Source: Methanodesulfokora sp964525965 (GTDB lineage Archaea; Korarchaeota; Korarchaeia; Korarchaeales; Korarchaeaceae). Taken from it: a DNA stretch of 41,987 nt. The notes beneath the pieces are model-generated. The model was given only the letters and a program-made list of their open reading frames with translations. It was not told the origin of the DNA and ran no database searches. Below are positions 27,988-36,600 of the stretch, one piece after another. Location of the stretch: the NCBI GenBank assembly GCA_964525965.1, contig CAZGKA010000034.1, positions 1-41,987 on the forward strand. The letters run 5' to 3'. Position 1 is the first letter of the stretch. Every line of letters starts with the position of its first letter. Made by a program: the position numbers and the translations under genes.

Positions 27988-30003
27988 CTAACCTCCTGAG
28001 GACCGTCTCCTCATCGCCTTGGTGAGCCTGCTCCTGTAGTTCTCTATCTCCATCAATATGCTCTCAAAACCATCCAACTGGTTGCCCTCGTCGAGAGAAG
28101 CGATGTCAAACATGCACTCCTCCTTGATGTATGGGACAAGACCTCTCCATCGGATCTCAAGATCTCTTCCATCTACTATCCTCACGTCTCCTCCCAGCTC
28201 CTCGAGAAACTCGTGAGACGGGTTTCCGGATCTATAGATAACTCCCGAAACCCCTATCTCCTTGAGCATCCTGGCGGCCCTCAGGCCAGCACCGCTTATG
28301 TTCTTGACGAGGATCACGTCCCCCCTCTCGATCCTTCCCTCGAGGGCTAGCTTCTGCATCTCATCCACGGAGAGGGTGCTCAGAACCTTTAAAGGAACCC
28401 ATCCCTCGAGATCCTTCGACTCGTCGCGTCTTTCCATGTCTTCTATCCTCTTCCTTAACTTCTCAATCTCCCTCCTCTGTTTCTCTAGGATTTCCGTGAG
28501 CTCTCTTATTCTCTCATCCCTCATGGCAATTCTTCGATCTTTCTCAAGCTCTAGGGCTCTTTTGTCCTCAAGCAAAGAAAGCCTCTCCCTGAGATCAAGG
28601 ATCTCCCTATCCTTCTTTCTGAGCTCCTCCTTATAGTGTTCCAACAGAAGCTCCAGCTCCTCAATTCTCCTGAGGAGACCTTCCTGAGTTTTATCACTTC
28701 TCCGCTCCTTGGATTTATCGACCTCTCTGATCCTGGGCTCTTCCACAGTTCTCTTTGACACTGCCGATTTTATGGCATCGTCGATGCTCTTGCCCTTCAG
28801 CATCTCCCTGAACAAGGTCTCCTTATCAACGTTGAAACCAAGTTCGGCCGATCTGCTCAGAGCTTTGCTGAGAAGAGGCTTAAACTTCTTGTATACCTTG
28901 ATCGCCGCTGCCAGGGAGTCCCTCTCATGGGCAGATTTCACCCTAACCCCCGAATTCTCCAAAAACTTGGAGACAAGCTCCAACTTCTCGCTTGACCTCA
29001 TGTCTCTCTTAGCCACCTCTACGCGAACACCTAGGCTTTTAGCTATCTTTACAACGTTCTTAGGGGGAGGATCCACGTCCGTAGCTATGATCAGAGGGTA
29101 TCCGTGCTCCAATATGTTCTCTATGATCTCCGATCTCGACGCACGTCTCAGCGTCTTAAGAGCCAGAATTTTACCTTCCAAATCTAGGATCGCTAGGCCG
29201 AAGTTGAGGCCAGGGTCGAGACCCACTATGAGCCCCTTCTCAAATCTGTTTGCATCCTTGTTCACGAACTTGAGCCGATTCTCCCATATCGGTTTAATCA
29301 CTATCTTCACGGGAGTCCAATCGTTCTCCTTTAGCTCTCCGGAGAGCTTCATCTTGACGGAACGGTAATCTTCATAAACTACAAACTCAGCTCTTCGCAA
29401 CCCACCTGCTGATCTGACAGCGTAAAGATCATAGTCTATTCCCTTTTCCTGGAGGAGATTCTCTATTCTCCTCGTCTCCTCGAGGATCCCCGCCTCGATG
29501 GACCTCATCCATCGTTCTCTCCCGGAGCCTCCCTGCTTTATGCTCCTGTTTCTGGTGATGACAATTCTGCACTCGGGCTTGAGGCTGAGAATCTCCTTAC
29601 CATATCCTTTAAGGGCCAAAACGGCTATGGCCCTAGCTTCATCCAGGGGGTCCAGTGGATTGAGGTCTATCTCCTCCTCACGGGCCAGCTCCTCTAGGCT
29701 CATAAACCTCGATCCGGAGAAGGTCACCTGTACAAGTCTGGTGTCCTTGGGCAGGCGGGACATGAGGTAGTATATCTCTTTCGCGTCTCTGACGAGCTCG
29801 TATATATTATCCGTAGCTAAGATCTCCGGTTTAAATTCCCTAGCAAGCTTCACAACATCGTAGAGCGTCGCTGACTCAAACTCAACTTTTTCACCTGGCT
29901 TTATTATGCACACCGAATAACGAGCACCCCTCTTGGCCCTGGGGGATCCCGATCTCAGGTCGACCCCCATGACAACAGGGTGGTTCTCGGGAGCCCTCGA
30001 CAA
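27988..30003 (-). CDS. DUF460 family protein, RNase H-fold nuclease-like with coiled coil (COG2433)
   Basis: About 671 residues. An N-terminal domain begins VVMGVDLRSGSP. A central RuvC/YqgF-like RNase H fold (about 260-400) has GLDPGLNFGLAILDLEGKIL, the switch LIIATDVDPPPKNVVKIA and the end HERDSLAAAIKVYKKFKP, keeping three acidic residues. Then a long coiled coil (about 445-545, heptads of Glu/Arg/Leu) and a C-terminal alpha/beta domain (about 555-640). COG2433 is archaeal and described only as a possible nuclease; no target is known. The start is uncertain: TTG 30003 is spaced for leaderless use from the TATA at 30032, while ATG 29970 would cut into the first strand. Confidence 0.87.
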   Translation of the reverse strand: MSRAPENHPVVMGVDLRSGSPRAKRGARYSVCIIKPGEKVEFESATLYDVVKLAREFKPEILATDNIYELVRDAKEIYYLMSRLPKDTRLVQVTFSGSRFMSLEELAREEEIDLNPLDPLDEARAIAVLALKGYGKEILSLKPECRIVITRNRSIKQGGSGRERWMRSIEAGILEETRRIENLLQEKGIDYDLYAVRSAGGLRRAEFVVYEDYRSVKMKLSGELKENDWTPVKIVIKPIWENRLKFVNKDANRFEKGLIVGLDPGLNFGLAILDLEGKILALKTLRRASRSEIIENILEHGYPLIIATDVDPPPKNVVKIAKSLGVRVEVAKRDMRSSEKLELVSKFLENSGVRVKSAHERDSLAAAIKVYKKFKPLLSKALSRSAELGFNVDKETLFREMLKGKSIDDAIKSAVSKRTVEEPRIREVDKSKERRSDKTQEGLLRRIEELELLLEHYKEELRKKDREILDLRERLSLLEDKRALELEKDRRIAMRDERIRELTEILEKQRREIEKLRKRIEDMERRDESKDLEGWVPLKVLSTLSVDEMQKLALEGRIERGDVILVKNISGAGLRAARMLKEIGVSGVIYRSGNPSHEFLEELGGDVRIVDGRDLEIRWRGLVPYIKEECMFDIASLDEGNQLDGFESILMEIENYRSRLTKAMRRRSSGG

Positions 30004-30031
30004 GGGTATCCAGTATCCGATCCGGCAATCG

Positions 30032-30041
30032 TTTATAAAAA
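30032..30041. promoter_or_regulatory. Bidirectional TATA box, DUF460 and surface-protein genes
   Basis: TTTATAAAAA is centred 31 bases before the plus-strand ATG at 30067 and 33 bases before the minus-strand TTG at 30003. Both genes could therefore be transcribed from one element, each almost leaderless. Confidence 0.6.
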
Positions 30042-30066
30042 CATGCTGGGAATATGGACGGGCCCC

Positions 30067-31374
30067 ATGAGAAGTAAACAAGTTCTCCTCCTCCTCTTCA
30101 TGCTTCTGCTATCTACGTGCACATCAACTACCTCGGGCGGCTACGGCAGCAGCGCTGAGGTCTTCATCTCAGGAAGCAGTAAGTGTTATCGGGGTTTTCC
30201 CTGCTCGGTCAACGTGACGTTCATCAACAAGAACCCCGTCAAGATAACGGTCGTGGAGGTCTACGTACTAACTCCCTGGGGCGCCTTCGGCAGACATCTG
30301 AGACCCGGAGTTGTGGTCAACGCCAGCGAGAACGTCTCCTTCACGGTGACCTTCAGGGTACCTGTGAAAGTAGCTCCCTCCGCGTATGCAATATATCCAC
30401 AGGCCGCATTCTACGATCCTCGCTACGTCGAGAAATTGAGTCTGATCGGGGATAAGTACCTCCTTCCCATCTCTGAGCCCAACATAGTGGCTGAGCTGAA
30501 CGTCTCAAGCAACGCCACGATGGTTCAGGTCAATAGGCACTTAGGGGTGTTCATCACATACTCGGTCTTGGGGATGCCCGACGGCTTCACGCCCTCAATG
30601 TACTTGACGGTCAACGGATCGCTCCAGAAGATCGTGCCCCTCAATGAGACCACGGGATCCCTGTCGGTGAGCTTGCTCGCGAGCCGTGAGGGGAAAATGA
30701 ACATCAGCGTGATTCTAGACTACAGATCCGGTAAGATAGAAAGGAGTATCTTGGTGACCGTTAAGAGGGCCTTTCCATACGAAAAGGCTCTAAAATCTAT
30801 AGTAACGGCATCACAGGAGCTCAACAGATCAAAACAGTTCTACAACCTAGCTCTCCAGCTGGGGATTTCAGTGGATGACCAGACTGTAAGCATGCTGAAC
30901 GAAGCAGAGTCCTTATTTCAGAAAGCCTCCCAGGAGCTCAAGAACGAAAATCCTTCGGTTATCGACGACGCATATAGGGCAGCCAACCTATCCAAGGAAG
31001 CTACCTCTAAAATAATTTCCAACTTCAGGGAGGACGTGCTCTATAGAATAAGCTCTCTGAACTTCTCACTAACGAAGCTCATGTATCTCGGCGCCAGCGG
31101 CAAGGACGTTGAGGAAGTGAAGAAGTACATGAAGGACGCAGTTCTAGAAATGGATAAAACCTTTAACACACCGTCGGATCTCAACAAGAGCTACTTTCAG
31201 AGCCTAGACGATATCCGCAAGGCCCAAGAGCTCCTAAAGTCTCTGGAGAAAAAGACAAGCCAGGAGAACCTGATAAAGACCGTCGTCCTGCTTTCAGTTT
31301 CTATGCTTTCCATTCTTCTCACGATAACAGTTATAATTGTCGTATGGAGAAGAAAAGCTACAGAAGTAGGGTGA
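30067..31374 (+). CDS. Secreted, membrane-anchored surface protein of unknown function
   Basis: 435 residues. Signal peptide 1-23 (MRSKQVLLLLFMLLLSTCTS), a beta-rich region of immunoglobulin-like strands (about 28-235), a helical, probably coiled-coil region (about 238-400), and a C-terminal transmembrane helix (402-427) with a WRRK stop. About a dozen N-x-S/T sequons point to heavy glycosylation, as in S-layer-associated proteins. The family is not recognised. ATG 30067 is chosen over an earlier in-frame ATG because it starts the signal peptide and fits the TATA spacing. Its stop is seven bases before glmS, so an N-glycosylated envelope protein and the hexosamine-making enzyme share a transcript. 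Confidence 0.75.
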   Translation: MRSKQVLLLLFMLLLSTCTSTTSGGYGSSAEVFISGSSKCYRGFPCSVNVTFINKNPVKITVVEVYVLTPWGAFGRHLRPGVVVNASENVSFTVTFRVPVKVAPSAYAIYPQAAFYDPRYVEKLSLIGDKYLLPISEPNIVAELNVSSNATMVQVNRHLGVFITYSVLGMPDGFTPSMYLTVNGSLQKIVPLNETTGSLSVSLLASREGKMNISVILDYRSGKIERSILVTVKRAFPYEKALKSIVTASQELNRSKQFYNLALQLGISVDDQTVSMLNEAESLFQKASQELKNENPSVIDDAYRAANLSKEATSKIISNFREDVLYRISSLNFSLTKLMYLGASGKDVEEVKKYMKDAVLEMDKTFNTPSDLNKSYFQSLDDIRKAQELLKSLEKKTSQENLIKTVVLLSVSMLSILLTITVIIVVWRRKATEVG

Positions 31375-31381
31375 CACCCTC

Positions 31382-33208
31382 TTGTGCGGCATAGTTGGGC
31401 TGATCTCCTCTAACGCAACAGCTGTCGGTGAGAAGCTGATAAAGGCACTTAAACTGCTGGAGTACAGGGGTTACGACTCCGTAGGCGTGGCGGTCTTCAG
31501 GGACGGGGATCTCCTTCTACGAAAGTCTGTGGGCACAATAGAGAGGCTCATCTCCAGGTATCCGGAAATAATGAGCGTTGTCGGTAAAATAGGCATAGGA
31601 CATACGAGATGGGCTACGCACGGAAGGGTCAGCGATGAGAATGCTCACCCGATAACGGACTGCTCTGGGCGTGTGGTGGTCGTCCATAACGGAACAATAG
31701 ATAACTTCAGACAGATAAAGGAGGAGCTCAAGGAACACATCTTCAGGACCGAGACCGACACTGAGGTGATTCCTCACCTCGTCGAGCTCTTTCTTGATAG
31801 TGGTATGAAGCCTTTAGACGCTTTTGTGAACGCTATCAAAAGGCTGAGGGGAGAGTACGCTGTTGCTTGCATGATAAAGGGGGAAAACAGGATATTTCTG
31901 GCCAGAAAACACATACCTCTAGTTGTGGGCATTGGAAAATCCGAGAACTACTGTGCATCCGACATAACCGCCCTCCTCGGCTTCACCAATCGGTTCATAT
32001 ATCTGCACGATGGTGAGATCGCGACCCTGACCCCCGATGAGGTTCGGATATGGAAACTGGATGGAAAGCTAATTCCAGTCAGGAGAGAAATCTCTGAGGT
32101 GAGCTGGAGTCTATCCATGGCTGACAAGGGGGAATTCCCTCACTTCATGCTCAAGGAAATATTTGAACAGGGGGACGTGGCCAGAAGACTGCTAGCGTCC
32201 TATGAGAGTTACATGGAGCGCGTGACCGATGTTCTGGAGAGGACCATCAGGTCCGGTGGAAGAATCGTGTTTATAGCAGCTGGGACCTCCTACCATGCCT
32301 CTCTGATAGGAAAATACCTGTTAAATGAGCTACTTGGCTATCCTTCGGAGGTCTCCATTGCTTCCGAGTTCCTCGAGTGGAACTACAACTCCCTCAACAG
32401 TGACGATCTGATAATAGCCGTGAGCCAGTCGGGGGAGACGGCAGACGTTCTAACTCCCATCAGAAAGGTCAGAGAGAAGGGTGTGAGGGTGTTATCCTAC
32501 GTGAACGTTCCTGGCAGCACTTTATCCAGGGAATCGGACGAAGTGTTCTTCATATCCGCCGGCCCGGAGATAGGCGTAGCCGCGACCAAGACTTACATAG
32601 CTGAGGTCCTGTCCCTGCTTCTCTCATTCCTCAACCTCTCGGAGAGATTGTCACTAAATGAAAGAACCTCCGAGATAAAGGCATGGGTCAAGAAGATACC
32701 GGATCTCCTCTCCTCAGCCGTGGCCAGCAGCAACGATGAGACGAAAAAGCTCTCATCGAGTGTGAGAAACGAGAACAGCATCTACTTCATGGGCAGAGGG
32801 ATAAACTATCCGACAGCCCTCGAGGGGGCACTGAAACTCAAGGAGATAAGCTACATACACGCTGAAGGATTTCCGGCTGGTGAGTATAAGCATGGCCCTC
32901 TGGCCCTCATATCCAAGGGAACCTATGCCGTCGTTGTGTCCCCCGTCAGGAGGGATCTTCAAGATCTAATGCTGAGCAACGTCATGGAGCTGAAGTCTAG
33001 GGGGGCAAACATAATCTTGGTCTGTACCAAGGACTCAGAGCTCCCGTACACGACCAAACTGGAGGTCGGCCCGAGAGGTCTTCCCGAGGAGTTGTCCCCG
33101 GTGCTTCAGATAGTCCCGCTTCAGTTGTTGGCGTACCACACAGCAGTTTCACTGAACAGAGATCCAGATAAGCCGCGAAACCTGGCAAAAAGCGTGACGG
33201 TAAAGTAG
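31382..33208 (+). CDS. glmS: Glutamine-fructose-6-phosphate aminotransferase (isomerising)
   Basis: 608 residues. GlmS makes glucosamine-6-phosphate from fructose-6-phosphate and glutamine, the entry into UDP-GlcNAc. The start is TTG 31382 so that Cys2, the amidase nucleophile, is exposed after Met removal (CGIVGLIS). The glutaminase domain shows GHTRWATHG and ENAHPITD. Two SIS domains follow (FIAAGTSYHASLIG and SQSGETADVL; MGRGINYPTALEGALKLKE), and the C terminus ends DPDKPRNLAKSVTVK as usual. GGGTGA precedes the TTG. It lies directly after the surface-protein gene. Confidence 0.97.
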   Translation: MCGIVGLISSNATAVGEKLIKALKLLEYRGYDSVGVAVFRDGDLLLRKSVGTIERLISRYPEIMSVVGKIGIGHTRWATHGRVSDENAHPITDCSGRVVVVHNGTIDNFRQIKEELKEHIFRTETDTEVIPHLVELFLDSGMKPLDAFVNAIKRLRGEYAVACMIKGENRIFLARKHIPLVVGIGKSENYCASDITALLGFTNRFIYLHDGEIATLTPDEVRIWKLDGKLIPVRREISEVSWSLSMADKGEFPHFMLKEIFEQGDVARRLLASYESYMERVTDVLERTIRSGGRIVFIAAGTSYHASLIGKYLLNELLGYPSEVSIASEFLEWNYNSLNSDDLIIAVSQSGETADVLTPIRKVREKGVRVLSYVNVPGSTLSRESDEVFFISAGPEIGVAATKTYIAEVLSLLLSFLNLSERLSLNERTSEIKAWVKKIPDLLSSAVASSNDETKKLSSSVRNENSIYFMGRGINYPTALEGALKLKEISYIHAEGFPAGEYKHGPLALISKGTYAVVVSPVRRDLQDLMLSNVMELKSRGANIILVCTKDSELPYTTKLEVGPRGLPEELSPVLQIVPLQLLAYHTAVSLNRDPDKPRNLAKSVTVK

Positions 33209-33270
33209 ATTCCGAGGAATTTTTCAAACTTTCAAGGTTTCCGGCCCCCCAGCTCGCCATCTCTAGGAGC

Positions 33271-33280
33271 ATAATTTTTA
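33271..33280 (+). promoter_or_regulatory. TATA box for the hexulose-phosphate isomerase gene
   Basis: ATAATTTTTA is centred 28 bases before the GTG at 33303, which suggests a leaderless mRNA. A T-rich stretch just after glmS (about 33219-33225) could terminate the preceding transcript. Confidence 0.5.
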
Positions 33281-33302
33281 GCTGAGCGGGTTAGGTTACT
33301 GG

Positions 33303-33902
33303 GTGGTCCCCGCGTCGGTAAAGGATAAGGTCCTCAAGCTTATAGAGGAGATAAACGAGAACCTTCGTTCGGTTGACGAAGCAGTCGTGGACAGGATGAT
33401 AAAGGCGATACTCAGGACCACGGGAGATAGAAAGATATTCGTGGTGGGTGCCGGGAGGTCTGGACTTGTCGGCAGAGCTTTTGCGATGAGGCTCATGCAC
33501 ATAGGTCTCAACGTGTACGTCGTGGGGGAGACGATAACCCCTCCAATAAAGGCAGGCGATCTTCTTATCGCCATAAGCGGATCCGGAGAGACTAGGTACA
33601 CGACGACGGTCGCACAGGAAGCTAAAAAGCTGGGAGCATATGTCGTGGCGATAACGAGTTATCCTGAATCGAGATTAGGATCCATAGCCGACTTAAAAGT
33701 CATAATACCTGGCAGGATTCTCGACTCGGCTGCTAGGGACTACGAGGCAAGGCAGATCTCCGGTGAGCACGAGCCCTTAACTCCCTTAGGGACGCTCTTT
33801 GAGCTGAGCTCAATGATATTCTTTGATGCTCTGATAGCCGAGCTAGCTCACAGATTGGGCAAGAGCGAGGAGGACATGGCGAGCAGGCATGCCTCTCTCT
33901 GA
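33303..33902 (+). CDS. hxlB: 6-phospho-3-hexuloisomerase
   Basis: 199-residue single SIS-domain protein. It interconverts 3-hexulose-6-phosphate and fructose-6-phosphate; in archaea, run backwards with the synthase, this makes ribulose-5-phosphate for nucleotides. Marks: KIFVVGAGRSGLVGRAFAMRLMHIG, LIAISGSGETRYT and the C-terminal LSSMIFFDALIAELA. The partner synthase (hxlA) is not in the window. GTG start at 33303. The last 14 bases overlap the CCA enzyme gene. Confidence 0.9.
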   Translation: MVPASVKDKVLKLIEEINENLRSVDEAVVDRMIKAILRTTGDRKIFVVGAGRSGLVGRAFAMRLMHIGLNVYVVGETITPPIKAGDLLIAISGSGETRYTTTVAQEAKKLGAYVVAITSYPESRLGSIADLKVIIPGRILDSAARDYEARQISGEHEPLTPLGTLFELSSMIFFDALIAELAHRLGKSEEDMASRHASL

Positions 33903-35331
33903 TCTCAGGGAAGTCATAAGCCGCGTTCTTCCGCTGATAAAGCCCTCTCCCGAGGAGAGGAGGAAGGTCCTCCGGGTTTTGAACTATTCGGTCGAGAGGG
34001 TCAAGGAGGTGGTGTCCTCTAGGGGCATAGAGGCGGAAGTAGTCCCACTGGGATCAGTTCCCAGAGATACCTGGCTGGCCGGTTCAGCTGACATAGACAT
34101 CTTTCTCCTCTTCCCTAAGGACTTTCCGGAGAACCTCTTGGGAGCCACGGTGATGAGCATCGCCCGCGAGGCGTTTGGGTCGTTCACGCAGAAGTACGCT
34201 GAGCATCCCTACACGACCTCCTCGGTGGAGGGTATAGAGGTGGAGCTCGTCCCCGCCTACAGGATAAATCCCGGCGAACCTCTGAAGAGCAAAGTGGACA
34301 GGACGCCCCTTCACCACAGGTATCTAATGGAAAAGCTTAATCCTCACTTAAAGGATGAGGTGAGGCTTCTAAAGTCCTTCACAAAAGCTATAGGAGTTTA
34401 CGGAGCGGAATCCAAGGTTGAGGGATTCAGCGGTTATCTCACAGAGCTCCTCATACTATTCCACGGTAGCTTTGAAGGTCTGATCCGCTCAGCCTCCGAC
34501 TGGAGGGAGCCCGTCTACATAGATATAGAGAAGAGTGTCCCGAGATCGATTGCCGAGGAGAGGTTCAAGGGGGATCCCCTCATAGTGATAGACCCCGTGG
34601 ACCCGAACAGAAACGTAGCTGCCCCCCTCTCCAGAACCCAGTTCTACAGGTTCACAGCGGCCTGTAGGGCATTGCTTCTCCGCCCCACAGAGGATCTGTT
34701 TGCCATACCCGGCAGGGAGAAGGATGAGGAACCCCTGTCTCCCATGGAGCTCAAGAGCATGATGGACTCGAGAGGGACTGACCTGATCGTGGTGGTGATC
34801 TCAGAGGTGGATCTCCCCCCAGAGGTCATGTGGACCCAGGCTAAAGCTCTCTCCAGAAGGATAAACACACTTCTGAAGGAAAACGACTTTAAGGTCATAT
34901 GGTGCTCCGGATGGACGGATGAGAAGAGCATAATAGCTGTGGCCGTTGAGCTTGAGAGCTCCGTTCTCTCCAAAGCGGTTCTCAGAGAGGGCCCGAAGGT
35001 GAACGGTCCTGGAGAGGAAAAGTTTCTGGAGAAGTACTCTTCCAGCCCCGAGGTCTTCTCCGGGCCATACATACACGGAGATCGATGGTACGTGATCAGG
35101 ACTAGGCGAGAGAGGGATGCTACTGTCCTGATCTCCAACTATATACATAGTCAGAGCTTCCCCAAGCTATTATCATCAACAAAAAGGCTTATCTTCACCC
35201 AAAAAGAATCTAGAAGGATGCCAAGAGAGATCAGAATCTTTCTAAAAAACGAACTAGTGAGGAGGGAACCCTTCACGAGGTTCCTCGTCGAAGGACTCTC
35301 TCTCCGAAGTACTCAGAGTCGGGGCGAGTGA
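33889..35331 (+). CDS. cca: CCA-adding enzyme (tRNA nucleotidyltransferase, class I)
   Basis: 480 residues. It adds CCA to tRNA 3' ends without a template, which is needed here because none of the five tRNA genes encodes CCA. The polymerase-beta-like head shows GSVPRDTWLAGSADIDIFLLFP (about 51-72) with the two metal-binding aspartates, VEGIEVELVPAY with the third acidic residue, and the archaeal tail domains (GFSGYLTELLILFHGSF). The 3' end overlaps the enolase gene by 59 bases tail to tail, so its last 19 residues share DNA with the enolase C terminus. Confidence 0.96.
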   Translation: MPLSDLREVISRVLPLIKPSPEERRKVLRVLNYSVERVKEVVSSRGIEAEVVPLGSVPRDTWLAGSADIDIFLLFPKDFPENLLGATVMSIAREAFGSFTQKYAEHPYTTSSVEGIEVELVPAYRINPGEPLKSKVDRTPLHHRYLMEKLNPHLKDEVRLLKSFTKAIGVYGAESKVEGFSGYLTELLILFHGSFEGLIRSASDWREPVYIDIEKSVPRSIAEERFKGDPLIVIDPVDPNRNVAAPLSRTQFYRFTAACRALLLRPTEDLFAIPGREKDEEPLSPMELKSMMDSRGTDLIVVVISEVDLPPEVMWTQAKALSRRINTLLKENDFKVIWCSGWTDEKSIIAVAVELESSVLSKAVLREGPKVNGPGEEKFLEKYSSSPEVFSGPYIHGDRWYVIRTRRERDATVLISNYIHSQSFPKLLSSTKRLIFTQKESRRMPREIRIFLKNELVRREPFTRFLVEGLSLRSTQSRGE

Positions 35332-36550
35332 GCTCTATCTCAAGGAGCCTGTTGTACTTGGCCACTCTCTCTCCTCTGGCGGGAGCCCCAGCCTTTATCT
35401 CTCCAGATCTCAAACCGACGGACAGATCTGCTATGAATGGATCCGTAGTTTCTCCAGACCTGTGACTTATCATGATCCGGCATCCATTGCTCTGAGCGAA
35501 CCTCGAAACTTCGATCGTCTCCGTTATGGTGCCTATCTGGTTCGGTTTCACCAGGAGAGCGTTGGCAGCCCCGACCCTAAGCCCCTTCCTGAACCTCTCC
35601 ATGTTCGTTGTGAATATGTCGTCGCCGACTATCTGAACATTCCTTCCTATCTTCCTAGTTATCTCAGCGAAAGATTCAAAGTCATCCTCGTAAAATGGAT
35701 CCTCTAAGCTTATTATCGGAAACTCATCCACTAACTCAACGTAAAAGTCGAGAAGCTCCCCTGGACTGAGACTTTTTCCGTCCAGCCTGTAGATCTTTTC
35801 GCTTTCATCGTAGAAGTTGCTGGCTGCGGAATCGAGGGCCATGAACACGGAGTCAGAGTATCCTGTTTTTTCTATCGCCTTCTCGAGGAAAGACAGGGCT
35901 TCTCTGGTCTCCTTCATCGGTGGAGAGAAACCTCCCTCATCTCCGAGGTTTACAGCGTTCTTACCGAAGTTCTCCTTCAGCAGGGACTTGAGGGTCTGAT
36001 AAACCTCAACGGCGGCTGTCAGGGCATCCCTGAAGGTGTCGAACCTCACGGGCACGATCATGAACTCCTGGATGTTCAGCTCATTTCCGGCGTGAAGGCC
36101 TCCATTTATTATGTTCATAAACGGAACCGGCAGCACGACCCTTCCGGCCCCTCCCAGATATTCGTAGAGTTCGAGGCCAGATGTGTCTGCCGCAGCTCGG
36201 GCGACAGCTCCTGAAACAGAAAGTATGGCGTTTGCGCCATACCTCGACTTGTTTGGGGTGCCATCAGCTCTTATCATCAGGTAGTCTATCTCAGCCTGTC
36301 TCCTAGAGTCCTTTCCTAAGACGAGCTTCTTGAGCTTCGCGTTGACGTTGTGTACCGCCTGCAGAACTCCCTTACCTAGGAACCTCTTACCCCCATCCCT
36401 AAGCTCTAAGGCCTCTGTTTTCCCCTTGCTAGCTCCCGAAGGAACACAGAAGAATCCACATCCACCCTCAGTTCTCACCACTGTCTTGAGGGTCGGATTA
36501 CCCCTCGAATCCAGGATCTCCATGGCCTCAACATCCGTGATCTCGAACAT
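35273..36550 (-). CDS. eno: Enolase
   Basis: 425 residues. Converts 2-phosphoglycerate to phosphoenolpyruvate. Motifs: EILDSRGNPTLK, SGASKGKTEALELRDGG (substrate loop; the usual SGASTG is SGASKG), NLGDEGGF, ISLEDPFYEDDFE, KPNQIGTITET and SHRSGETTDPFIADLSVG. The ATG at 36550 with GGAGAGG just upstream gives the normal N terminus. The frame continues to a GTG at 36604 next to the pheT stop, adding 18 unsupported residues. Likely co-transcribed with pheS-pheT. Confidence 0.96.
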   Translation of the reverse strand: MFEITDVEAMEILDSRGNPTLKTVVRTEGGCGFFCVPSGASKGKTEALELRDGGKRFLGKGVLQAVHNVNAKLKKLVLGKDSRRQAEIDYLMIRADGTPNKSRYGANAILSVSGAVARAAADTSGLELYEYLGGAGRVVLPVPFMNIINGGLHAGNELNIQEFMIVPVRFDTFRDALTAAVEVYQTLKSLLKENFGKNAVNLGDEGGFSPPMKETREALSFLEKAIEKTGYSDSVFMALDSAASNFYDESEKIYRLDGKSLSPGELLDFYVELVDEFPIISLEDPFYEDDFESFAEITRKIGRNVQIVGDDIFTTNMERFRKGLRVGAANALLVKPNQIGTITETIEVSRFAQSNGCRIMISHRSGETTDPFIADLSVGLRSGEIKAGAPARGERVAKYNRLLEIELTRPDSEYFGERVLRRGTS

Positions 36551-36600
36551 GGCCTCTCCGGCAAGTGGAGGAAGCCTGATCCTATTAACCTCATCGGACC

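Noticed and set aside
28709..29368. 219-residue open frame on the plus strand
   Set aside because: It lies wholly opposite the DUF460 gene, has a Ser/Leu-rich composition typical of antisense frames, and resembles no protein family.
30067..30130. Lipoprotein signal (LSTC) in the surface protein
   Set aside because: Thr before the Cys is a poor lipobox, and the protein has a C-terminal TM anchor, so lipidation is not needed to explain it.
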